Under the pieces are notes generated by a model that was not told the DNA's origin, did not search any database, and worked only from the letters and a program-made list of their open reading frames with translations. A stretch of 64,000 nt of DNA. Origin: Granulicella tundricola MP5ACTX9. GTDB taxonomy: Bacteria > Acidobacteriota > Terriglobia > Terriglobales > Acidobacteriaceae. Positions within the stretch are counted from its first letter, which is position 1. Each line of letters opens with the position of its first letter. Positions 35,615-43,700 of the stretch are shown piece by piece. A program made the translations under genes and the position numbers. The DNA lies in the NCBI RefSeq assembly GCF_000178975.2, contig NC_015064.1:186001-250000 (forward strand), given 5' to 3'.

Positions 35615-35683
35615 CTAACGCGCGCTACAACACTCTGCCATGGCAGGACAACAACAGCAGCGAAGCTGGCAGAGGGAACGCAT
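35615..35683 (-). CDS. Polycysteine leader peptide upstream of cysD
   Basis: A 22-codon ORF (ATG at 35681-35683, TAG at 35615-35617) whose product has 7 Cys: residues 5, 9-12 (four consecutive, core RCCCCP), 18 and 19. It ends 99 nt before the cysD ATG on the same strand. Ribosome stalling at cysteine codons when charged tRNA-Cys is scarce is the obvious mechanism, as shown for polycysteine uORFs of mycobacteria. The ATG has no Shine-Dalgarno and lies within a few bases of the start point predicted from the promoter at 35695-35723, so the transcript may be leaderless. Between the ORF and cysD are a CCAC-8-GTGG hairpin and a CGAA-CCC-TTCG hairpin. Confidence is high that the ORF is not chance because similar ORFs recur upstream of the receptor. 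Confidence 0.82.
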   Translation of the reverse strand: MRSLCQLRCCCCPAMAECCSAR

Positions 35684-35694
35684 TCGTATCTATA

Positions 35695-35723
35695 AGACTA
35701 GCATCGTGGTCCGAAGGGTTCAA
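35695..35723 (-). promoter_or_regulatory. Candidate promoter of the leader-cysDNH transcript
   Basis: On the minus strand, TTGAAC (35718-35723) is followed by a 17-bp spacer and TAGTCT (35695-35700). A better-looking TATAGA box at 35689-35694 has too long a spacing from that -35. Either -10 puts the transcription start 0 to 6 nt before the leader ATG. Confidence 0.45.
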
Positions 35724-35724
35724 G

Positions 35725-35769
35725 AAAACGCGCGGATCGAGAATACCCGGTGGTGGTCTCGACCCGCGC
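35725..35769 (-). terminator. Rho-independent terminator after the sulfur-locus receptor
   Basis: A 13-bp stem with one G-T pair (gcgcggatcgaga at 35730-35742 with tctcgacccgcgc at 35757-35769), a 14-nt loop, then TTTT on the minus strand. It lies 21 bp after the receptor stop and just before the -35 of the cysD promoter, so receptor and cysDNH are separate transcripts. Confidence 0.85.
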
Positions 35770-35790
35770 TGTCTAGGCAGGAGAATTGGA

Positions 35791-38700
35791 TCAGAAGAGA
35801 AACTTCAGTCCAAGCTGGATCTGCCGTGAGGTCGCCGCCGCCGTAATCACGCCCGCTGTTGGACTCTGCACGGGAGCCGCTGCCTGTGCCGTGGATAGGG
35901 TGCCTGAGGTCGGCAGAGTCTTTGCATCCTGCGTCGGCCCGGAGGAGAAGACGACCTCGTTCGGTGTCAGGAAGTTGGTGTGGTTCAGGATGTTGAAGAA
36001 CTCCGCGCGAAACTGCAGACGCTTGCTTTCGGAGAACTTGATGGACTTCAGCAGGGAAAGATCCCAGTCCGCAAAGCCAGGTCCGGTCAGGGTATCGCGT
36101 CCCAGGTTGCCGACCGTTCCGTAGGCGGGCGCGGTGAAGGCGGCGGGGTCGAAGAACTGCGCCGCACGCTGTGCCGTTGTTCCATGCGTGTACAGCGAGC
36201 CGCGGAAGTTAGGATTGGCGTTCGGCCGCACCGGGTTGCGTGTATCTCCGGAGCCGGTTGGGTTATAACCGAGCTGCGGTGAGAACGGCAGCCCCGTCTG
36301 TAGTGTCGCAATCGTGCTGAGCGTCCAGCCGCCTGCGGCCCGATCCACGATTCCTCCTTTGCTATTCAGGAAGCGCGTGCCCTTGCCGAAGGGCAGGTCA
36401 TACGTCCCGTTGAACGCCGCGAGGTGACGCACATCGGTAGCCGCAGGGCCGTAGTCCAACGCTGCGTTGTTGGGGTAAGAGACAAATGCGGGCGTATTCG
36501 CGGAGACGCTTGTGTTCCAGGCGGAGCCGTTGTCCAGGTTCTTCGCAAAGGTATAGTTCGCTCGGAACTGGAAGCCACCTGCAAAGGCCCGGCGCAGATC
36601 CACCTCCAGCGCGTTGTAGTTGCTCGCGCCTTGCGAGACCCATGAGGTTGTATTCGCCACTGCCGCGTTCGCCTTCACCACGGTCGGATAGTAGATTGTC
36701 CCGTTTGCAATTCCAGCCGGGCAGTTGTTCTGGCAGATGATCGAGGCGGGTTCGTTCTGGTCTTCGGAAAGGATCTGGTGGTATCCATGCGATCCCACAT
36801 AAGCGATCGTCAATGAGGTAGACGGCGCAATCTGCTGCTCTACTCGAAGGGTGTAGGAGAGCACCGTCGGTGTCTGCAAATCGGTTTGGACGTTTGACGG
36901 CGAGACCAGTCCCGCCGCACCGGAGGTCGGCGCGCTGATCGGCACTCCGCTGTAGCTCAGCGTTGTGTTGAACGGGGCTGCCTGATCGAAGCGGTAGTCC
37001 AGGTTGTCCAGCAGGGAGTGATGCAGTCCGAAGCCTGCACGCACCACTGTCTTGCCATCGCTCGTTGCCTTCCATGCCGCGCCTACCCTTGGCTCTGGTA
37101 AAAACTTTGCGCGGTTGTTCGTCAGCCCAGCGGACCCGACGGTGGGGGTTGAGTTGATGACTCCATTGGTGAAGCCATAGATGCCTGCACGGCCCTTGCT
37201 CTCGTTGAAGCCATTGCTGGTCTCCACCCGCAGCCCTGCGCTGATCTCAAGCGAAGGCAATGCCCTCCAGGTGTCCTCGATATATCCCGCGCCAAACCAT
37301 GCACGCCAGCCAAGCTCCGTCGGCGCGGGGACCACGGTAAAGGTCTTGACTGTGCCGGTCAGGAAGGTCGCCAGAGATGCGAAGCTCGCCTGCCCGTATT
37401 GGTTCTGCGCCAGGTTGTCGTTTGACTGCAGCCGCTGCGCCCAGCCTCCCGCCTCAATCTGGTGCTTGCCGATCGTGTAGAAGATGTGATCGTCGAACGT
37501 GAACAGGTTGCGCGTGATCGCATTGTCCGACCCCACATTCGCGCCGGCACCGGTGATCTGCGACGACCCGTTCGAAGCCGTAGAGCCTGCAATGACCACT
37601 GCGCCGATCGGCTTGCCAGCGATGAAGGTTCCAGTCAGAGCCTGCACGTTGGCTGGCACCGAACCGAGGAAGAGGAAGCTCGCGCGCGAGAAACCCACCC
37701 GCGCCGTATTCAGCAGCCGCGCGGAGAATACATGCTGCTCCTGCGCGCTGAGCACCTGCTCCCGCAGATCTTCATTGATCAGCGAATAGGGATTCTGTGT
37801 CGGCGTATTCGCCGTCGAATCATCCACTGTGTACACGGCAAAGAACAGGTCGTTCGCGGTCAGGTTGGCGTCGAAGCGTGCCGTCCCAAAGTCCTCGCGG
37901 ATATGCTGAGTCGGGCTGGAGAAGGCCTCGCCTATGCCCGTCAAATTACCTTTCTGATCCAACAGCTCCGGGCCATTCTGCACCGGCCACAGGTTGAACA
38001 ACTGCGCCACGCCGGGGCCGATGGCCGTCTTAGTCTCGACGCCGGCAGAGTTGGGCAGAAAGCCCGCGCGAGCCTGATTATCCGGTACCAGCGTCACATC
38101 CGTGATGCCGAGATTTTGCCGATACCCCTCATAGTTGCCGAACAGAAACACCTTATCCTTCTTGATCGGCCCACCCAGCGCCGCGCCGAAGTTGTTGCGC
38201 TGGAAGTTGGGAATCCTGCTCTGGTCAAAGTAGTTGCGAGAGTCGAGGTACGAGTTCCGCAGAAACTCGTACGCCGAACCATGCAGTGCATTTGTGCCTG
38301 AAACAGTCACAATTGAAATCTGCGCTCCCTGGCGCTTCCCGTAGTTGGCCCCGTAGGTGTCGGCGACCACGTTGAACTCCCGCACCGCATCCACGCCCAG
38401 CAACTGTCCGCTGGTGCCACCCGGCGTCACGTTGATCAGCGACGCGCCCGTATATTCCACGCCATTCAGCAGATAAAGATTGTCCTGCGGCCGCCGCCCG
38501 GAGACGGCAAACATGTTGCCCACGGAAGAGTTTGAGGTCCCCACCGATCCCGAACGCTGCGCCGTATAGTTCACCGTGCCGGGGTTCAGCGTAATCAACT
38601 GATCGTAGCTCCGCCCGTTCAGCGGCAGCCCCTTCACCTGCCGCTCGCTCACCAGCCCTGAGACCTGCTGGGTCGAATCATTCACCACCGCAGGCGTGTC

Positions 38701-39123
38701 CGCGACTGTCACCTCCTGCTCCGCACCCGCGACGGGCAACACAAGATCCACCTCCGTCGCCTGTCCGATCGTCAGCCCAATCCCCGTCTTCCGCTCCGTC
38801 GCAAAGCTAGTCGCCCCCACCGTGACGGTATACGTCCCCACGGTTACAGATGGTGCCGAGTAGTGACCCGTAGCATCCGTGTCGATCCGCCGTTCCGTCC
38901 CGGTATCTTCGTTGTGAATCCTCACATGAGCATGCGGAACCGCGGCCCCGGTTGCGTCCGTGACGATGCCGGCGATCGTTCCGCCCACCACCTGCGCCTT
39001 CGCCGTAAAGGCCAGGAACAGCGCCAGCAGGCTGCAGACGATTACGCGCAGTACAGTCTCAATCGGACGCAGAAGGATTCGTGAAAGGTGGTGACGGGTC
39101 TGCACAAAATGGGCAGCAGGCAT
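35791..39123 (-). CDS. TonB-dependent receptor of the sulfur locus
   Basis: 1110 aa outer-membrane receptor. The start at 39123 has GAGGAG upstream; a long n-region and hydrophobic core (VLRVIVCSLLALFLAFTAKAQ) form the signal. Then come the carboxypeptidase-regulatory-like domain (GGTIAGIVTDATGAAVPHAHV), a plug with LPLNGRSYDQLITLNPGTVN and SGRRPQDNLYLLNGVEYTG, and a barrel ending QIQLGLKFLF. Position directly before cysDNH on the same strand, and two polycysteine leader ORFs in its own upstream region, imply that it is induced by cysteine shortage. I infer a sulfur-containing substrate, for example an organosulfur compound or sulfated glycan. The sequence alone does not identify the ligand. 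Confidence 0.9.
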   Translation of the reverse strand: MPAAHFVQTRHHLSRILLRPIETVLRVIVCSLLALFLAFTAKAQVVGGTIAGIVTDATGAAVPHAHVRIHNEDTGTERRIDTDATGHYSAPSVTVGTYTVTVGATSFATERKTGIGLTIGQATEVDLVLPVAGAEQEVTVADTPAVVNDSTQQVSGLVSERQVKGLPLNGRSYDQLITLNPGTVNYTAQRSGSVGTSNSSVGNMFAVSGRRPQDNLYLLNGVEYTGASLINVTPGGTSGQLLGVDAVREFNVVADTYGANYGKRQGAQISIVTVSGTNALHGSAYEFLRNSYLDSRNYFDQSRIPNFQRNNFGAALGGPIKKDKVFLFGNYEGYRQNLGITDVTLVPDNQARAGFLPNSAGVETKTAIGPGVAQLFNLWPVQNGPELLDQKGNLTGIGEAFSSPTQHIREDFGTARFDANLTANDLFFAVYTVDDSTANTPTQNPYSLINEDLREQVLSAQEQHVFSARLLNTARVGFSRASFLFLGSVPANVQALTGTFIAGKPIGAVVIAGSTASNGSSQITGAGANVGSDNAITRNLFTFDDHIFYTIGKHQIEAGGWAQRLQSNDNLAQNQYGQASFASLATFLTGTVKTFTVVPAPTELGWRAWFGAGYIEDTWRALPSLEISAGLRVETSNGFNESKGRAGIYGFTNGVINSTPTVGSAGLTNNRAKFLPEPRVGAAWKATSDGKTVVRAGFGLHHSLLDNLDYRFDQAAPFNTTLSYSGVPISAPTSGAAGLVSPSNVQTDLQTPTVLSYTLRVEQQIAPSTSLTIAYVGSHGYHQILSEDQNEPASIICQNNCPAGIANGTIYYPTVVKANAAVANTTSWVSQGASNYNALEVDLRRAFAGGFQFRANYTFAKNLDNGSAWNTSVSANTPAFVSYPNNAALDYGPAATDVRHLAAFNGTYDLPFGKGTRFLNSKGGIVDRAAGGWTLSTIATLQTGLPFSPQLGYNPTGSGDTRNPVRPNANPNFRGSLYTHGTTAQRAAQFFDPAAFTAPAYGTVGNLGRDTLTGPGFADWDLSLLKSIKFSESKRLQFRAEFFNILNHTNFLTPNEVVFSSGPTQDAKTLPTSGTLSTAQAAAPVQSPTAGVITAAATSRQIQLGLKFLF

Positions 39124-39234
39124 GGAAGTCTCCTCAAAAGGATTGCAAAGTCGAAGCGAGTCGCACAGAGCCGCAGGGGCTTATGACGCTGGCAGATAGA
39201 TTTGTTAGAAAACGGTAGGGAAGAAGTTCCGTGC

Positions 39235-39294
39235 TTATCGACAACAACAGCGAGCGCAACAACATCCGGCCTGCTTGGCACGGGTGTCGCACAT
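39235..39294 (-). CDS. Polycysteine leader peptide, proximal to the receptor
   Basis: A 19-residue ORF, MCDTRAKQAGCCCARCCCR, with stop TAA at 39235-39237; Cys at 2, 11-13 and 16-18. It stops 111 nt before the receptor ATG, about the same distance as the cysD leader. AAGGA stands 5 nt before its ATG, so unlike the cysD leader it has a Shine-Dalgarno. The last residues, CCCR then stop, are the same as in the distal leader. It likely senses cysteinyl-tRNA supply by ribosome stalling. The 111-nt spacer contains the receptor's own GAGGAG ribosome-binding site. Confidence 0.85.
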   Translation of the reverse strand: MCDTRAKQAGCCCARCCCR

Positions 39295-39435
39295 CAGCGT
39301 CCTTGGATAAAGATCACGCACAAACGTTCCTTGAAATTGAGTTCAATCAGAAGATGCGTACGCTCAGCTTGAAGATTCAAGCCTTGCAACACTCATACGC
39401 TAAAAGGAAGGATCAGTCTGGGCTGAAAACGAAGT

Positions 39436-39455
39436 CCTTCGCTAAAAAACGAAGG
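39436..39455 (-). other. Hairpin with alternative pairing after the distal polycysteine leader
   Basis: On the minus strand CCTTCG-TTTTTTAG-CGAAGG (39436-39455) forms a 6-bp stem. The same CGAAGG can instead start CGAA-GGAC-TTCG followed by TTTTC. The two structures exclude each other and start 15 nt after the distal leader stop at 39471, the layout of an attenuator. The pairing is short and no energy calculation was possible. Confidence 0.4.
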
Positions 39456-39470
39456 CAGGGACATGCTCGA

Positions 39471-39518
39471 CTATCGACAACAACAACACAACTGCGCGCG
39501 ATAGGAACCAAGTGCCAT
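39471..39518 (-). CDS. Polycysteine leader peptide, distal to the receptor
   Basis: A 15-residue ORF, MALGSYRAQLCCCCR, with stop TAG at 39471-39473; four consecutive TGT codons precede the final Arg. It lies 176 nt before the proximal leader in the 460-bp spacer between the SDR gene and the receptor. No Shine-Dalgarno or convincing promoter was found just upstream. It may be a second attenuator in tandem, or a remnant of a promoter/leader whose gene was lost. The shared CCCR-stop end with the proximal leader argues for common origin. Confidence 0.72.
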   Translation of the reverse strand: MALGSYRAQLCCCCR

Positions 39519-39583
39519 GCAACCAGCCTAACTGAACTCTCCCTTGCAGCACAACCGCATCGAACTTCTCAAGGAGAACACCC

Positions 39584-40444
39584 ATGCCTCAGCAACCATC
39601 CCCGGTCTGGTTTATCACCGGATGCTCCACCGGCTTCGGCCGCGAGCTCGCAAAGCTCATCCTCGCCCGCGGCGGCCGAGTCGTCGTCACTGCGCGCAAC
39701 CCCGACCAGATCCAAGATCTCGTCGCCGGCCATGAAGCCAACGCGCTCGCCCTGCCGCTCGATGTCAACGATCCCGCCCAGATCAAGGCAGCGGTTCAGT
39801 ACGCCACAGAAAAGTTCGGCCAGATTGACATCCTCGTCAACAACGCAGGCTACGGCTATCTCGCCGCCATCGAAGAAGGCGAAGACGCCGAAGTCCGCAA
39901 GATGTTCGAGACCAACTTCTTCGGCCTCGTCGCCCTCACCAACGCTGTTCTGCCGGGCATGCGCGAACGCCGCTCCGGTCACATCGTCAACTTCTCTTCG
40001 ATCGGCGGTCTCGTGAGCTTCGGTGCCACCGGCTATTATCACGCCACCAAGTACGCGGTAGAGGGCATGTCGGAGTCGCTTGCCATCGAAGTCGCCCCTC
40101 TCGGCATCAAGGTCATCATCGTCGAGCCTGGCCCCTTTCGCACCGACTGGGCAGGCCGCTCGCTGCCCGAATCCAAGATCGTCATCCCCGACTACGACAG
40201 CACCGCCGGCGAGCGTCGCCGCCAGACCCGCGCCCGCTCCGGAAAGCAGCAGGGCGACCCCGTCCGGGCCGCCGCCGCCATCCTCAAGGCCATCGAGTCC
40301 GACACGCCGCCCTTGCGCCTTGTCTTGGGCAAACCCGCCCTCGATCTCGCCTACAAGAAGCTCGAATCGGTAAAGAAGGATCTCGACACCTGGAAAGAAG
40401 CGACCCTCAGCGTAGATTTTCCAGAGGATGAAGTCGCAAAGTGA
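39584..40444 (+). CDS. Classical short-chain dehydrogenase/reductase
   Basis: 286 aa NAD(P)-dependent oxidoreductase. Cofactor motif TGCSTGFG at about residues 12-19, DVND, NNAGYG, catalytic Ser in NFSSIGG, YxxxK as YHATKYA, and EPGPFRTDW after the active site. AAGGAG lies 8 nt before the ATG. The Thr-Gly-Cys-Ser start and the YYHATKYAVEGMSE motif place it with oxidoreductases of small ketones and unassigned alcohols, so no substrate can be given. Its codons end strongly in C, unlike plus-strand genes at 14-17 kb. It is followed by an 11-bp-stem hairpin. Confidence 0.9.
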   Translation: MPQQPSPVWFITGCSTGFGRELAKLILARGGRVVVTARNPDQIQDLVAGHEANALALPLDVNDPAQIKAAVQYATEKFGQIDILVNNAGYGYLAAIEEGEDAEVRKMFETNFFGLVALTNAVLPGMRERRSGHIVNFSSIGGLVSFGATGYYHATKYAVEGMSESLAIEVAPLGIKVIIVEPGPFRTDWAGRSLPESKIVIPDYDSTAGERRRQTRARSGKQQGDPVRAAAAILKAIESDTPPLRLVLGKPALDLAYKKLESVKKDLDTWKEATLSVDFPEDEVAK

Positions 40445-40456
40445 GCCGTTGTCGGG

Positions 40457-40486
40457 TCAGAGCCTCCAAGGTGGGGGAGGCTCTGA
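40457..40486 (+). terminator. Hairpin after the SDR gene
   Basis: A perfect 11-bp stem (tcagagcctcc / ggaggctctga) with an 8-nt loop starts 13 bp after the stop. There is no T tract, so it may be a weak terminator or 3' stabiliser. Confidence 0.55.
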
Positions 40487-40578
40487 TGCACCAACGCGGT
40501 GCAGTTCAGCAGCAGGCGGATACGGTGGTGTCCAGTCATTTCAAACACTTAGGAGCCCGTGGCCTCCTATGTTCTTAA

Positions 40579-40594
40579 GCCTGATATATCAGGC
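40579..40594. promoter_or_regulatory. Perfect 16-bp palindrome upstream of the kumamolisin promoter
   Basis: gcctgatatatcaggc is a perfect palindrome ending 9 bp before a consensus -35. Position and symmetry suggest a binding site for a dimeric activator or repressor of the large protease gene. The regulator is unknown and I see no second copy in the spacers examined. Confidence 0.6.
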
Positions 40595-40603
40595 GACTTT
40601 TAG

Positions 40604-40632
40604 TTGACATTTCATAGGGAGACGGCTCTAAT
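40604..40632 (+). promoter_or_regulatory. Strong sigma70-type promoter of the large kumamolisin gene
   Basis: TTGACA (40604-40609), an exact 17-bp spacer and TCTAAT (40627-40632). Expected start about 40639, leaving an untranslated leader of roughly 145 nt before the TTG start at 40786. The 341-bp spacer holds no other gene. Confidence 0.7.
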
Positions 40633-40785
40633 CGTGCCATCTCAGAAACCTTGTCAGCCCAAGGGGCTCCCATGACCTTACCGTCCAGGAAAGCCTTGGT
40701 GTCTTTTTGTCGCCCGTCGCGAAACCCGTGATCTTCATCTCGGCCGTGCGCGCAAATCCGTTTTACCGTTCTAAAGGAGTCACCT

Positions 40786-43700
40786 TTGTCTCTCTTTCGT
40801 TCCTTGTTTACTGGTTTAGGCCTTGGCACTGCACTTCTCGGTTCGGCGTTCGCGGCCACCAATCCGCACCTCACCGTTCAACCTCAGACGCGTGTCGTCT
40901 CCAAGATCGATAACGCCGATCTCGCTCGCCTCCCCAACACCACGCCTTCCATCGTCTCCCTCGCCGCTGATAACGGCCGCCTGCCCGCCGCCACGCCCTT
41001 TAGCCACATGCTGCTCGTCCTCAAGAGCTCGGATGAGCAGGAGCTTGCTCTGCGCTCCCTCGTCGATCAGCAGCAGGACAAGTCCAGCCCCAACTATCAC
41101 CAGTGGATGACCCCGGTGACCTTCGGCGCCAGCTTCGGGGTCGCCGCGTCGGATCTCGCCAAGGTCACTGCATGGCTTCAGGATCAGGGCTTCTCGATCG
41201 ATGCCGTCAGCCCCGGCAAGCGCACCATTCAGTTCAGCGGAACCTCCGGCCAGGTTGAAACCGCATTCCACACGGAGATGCATCGCCTCACCGTCAATGG
41301 AGTCGCCCACATCTCCAACACGGTCGATCTCTCCGTTCCCACCGCGCTTTCGCCAGTCCTCGCCGGCATCGCTTCCCTCAACGACTTCCGCGCCAAGGCC
41401 CACGCCGTCAATCCACACCCCATGGTGAAGGGCTCTGACGGCCAGTTCTACCCCATCGTCCCCGGCACCGTAGCTACCCCGGACTACACCTCCACCAGCT
41501 CAGGCAGCCACTACGTCGCGCCCGCTGATGTGGCGACGATCTACAACGCCAAGCCGCTGCTCAGTGGTGGTACCGATGGCACAGGCGTCACCATCGGCAT
41601 CATCGGCCAGACCACAATCAACCTCTCCAACGTTGAGACCTTCCGCTCGATGTTCCGGCTGCCGGACAACGATCCCACCATCATCAATGTCGGCCCAGCC
41701 CCCGCCATCATCGCGGACGATATCGAATCCGATCTCGATGTCGAGTGGGCCGGAGCCATGGCCACCGGAGCCAAGGTCAACTTCTATACCGCCGCAGGCG
41801 GACTCGTCGATGGCGGCGTCGACACCTCGGCCCTCGCCGCGGTAGATTCCAACGTTGCGGATATCATCTCGCTCAGCTACGGCGGCTGCGAGCTTTCAAA
41901 TGGCTCGGCCGGTACCGCCTATTGGAACTCGCTCTGGGAGCAGGCTGCAGCGCAGGGACAAACAGCATTCGTCTCCTCCGGAGACTCCAGCGCCACGGGT
42001 TGCGCCAGTTCGTCAGCCGCTCTCGCGAACACGGCAACCAGCGGCACCTATGGCGTCAATGCGCTCGGATCCTCTGCCTATAACGTCGCGGTGGGCGGCT
42101 CGGAATTCAACGAGGGCACCGCACTCGGCGTTACCTCCTATTGGGGTGTGGGCGGCACCGCGCCTTACGGCACCGCACAGTCCTACATCCCGGAGACAGT
42201 CTGGAGCGAAGGAGTCTTTGATATTGTGGCTCCCGGCACAGGTATTGCGGGCGGCGGCGGTGGAGTCTCCATCTTCACCGGACGTCCTTCATGGCAGGTA
42301 GGCCCTGGCATCACGGCAGCCGACCCCGCCGGCCCGACCTTCACGGCGACAGGTGCCATCCCCGCGACCCAGCTTCATCGTCTCGTCCCTGACCTCTCGC
42401 TCATCGCGGCAGGTGGTCACGATGGCACGATCTTCTGCTCAGAAGGCGTCTGCAAACTGGATTCTTCCGGCAACGTAGCCTCCATCGGTGTCGTCGGCGG
42501 AACCTCCGTCGCCACGCCCGTCATGGCCGGCGTCCAGGCGCTCATCAACCAGAAGAACGGTGGACGCCAGGGCAACGCCAACTACTACTACTACAAGTTG
42601 GCCGCGGCCCAGACGACCGCAAACTGCGCATCGACCCTGCCGCCCGCTGCAACCTGTAACTTCAACGACATCGTCACCGGCGACAACTTCTCGCCCAAGA
42701 CCTCGGTCGCGAAGTACAACGCCTCCACGGGCACCATCAGCGGTGTCTTGGGGACTGACTACATCGGCTTCACGGCCAACACTGGCTACGACGAAGCCAC
42801 CGGCCTCGGAACGCCGAATATCACCAACCTTGCCAACAACTGGAAGACGGTGACCTTCACCGCAACCACCACCAAGCTCACTCTCACTCCACTCACCGCG
42901 AATCATGGCACGACCCAGACAGCCGTCATCACGGTTGCGCCCACCTCGGCCACCGGTACTCCCACTGGGGATGTCAGCATCACCGCCGTGGGTCAGGCCC
43001 CTGGAACGGGGAATGGCAACGTCTACACCCTCAGCGGCGGCACCGTAACCGCGGCCCTCACCACCCTCCCCGGCGGCACCTACTCCGTCACCGCTCACTA
43101 TGCGGGTGACTCAGTCTTCGGCTCCAGTGACTCGGCTCCGGTCACCGTCACCGTCGCGCCGGAGGCAAGCCAGATCTTCTACCAGCCCTACAACCTCACA
43201 ACGGCGGGAGCACTCAACGTCGCAACCAGCTTCGCTTACGGAACCTCCATCTTTATCGATACCGAGGTTCAGGGCACCAGCATCAACGGCTACACGAAGA
43301 ACAGCGTTCCCAACACCGGTGCGCCCACTGGAACGATCCTCTACAACGTTTCGTCCGGCACCACGACGCTGCCCTCTTATACGTCGTCGCTTGATGCCTA
43401 CGGAATCACCTACCTGGAGGCCGCACAATCCTTCCCCAACTTCCTGATCACCGCCAACTATCCCGTCCTGGCACCAGGAGCCTACACCATCAAGGCCACC
43501 TACTCCGGGGACCAGTCGTTCAACACCTCCAACGTCTCAACCGCAATCACAGTGGTCAAGGCAACCGTGGCCCCGGTGGTCCGGGCCGGGACTGCTGAGG
43601 TCCTCCCGGCTCAGACTGCGCTGCTCAATGTGACCATCGCTGCCTCCGGCGGAGGCGTACTGCCTACCGGCAGCGTCACCCTGACGGATACCGTTGTCTC

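Noticed and set aside
39231..40016. A 261-codon plus-strand frame covering the leader region and the SDR start
   Set aside because: It overlaps the SDR in another frame and its first part is the antisense of the polycysteine leaders.
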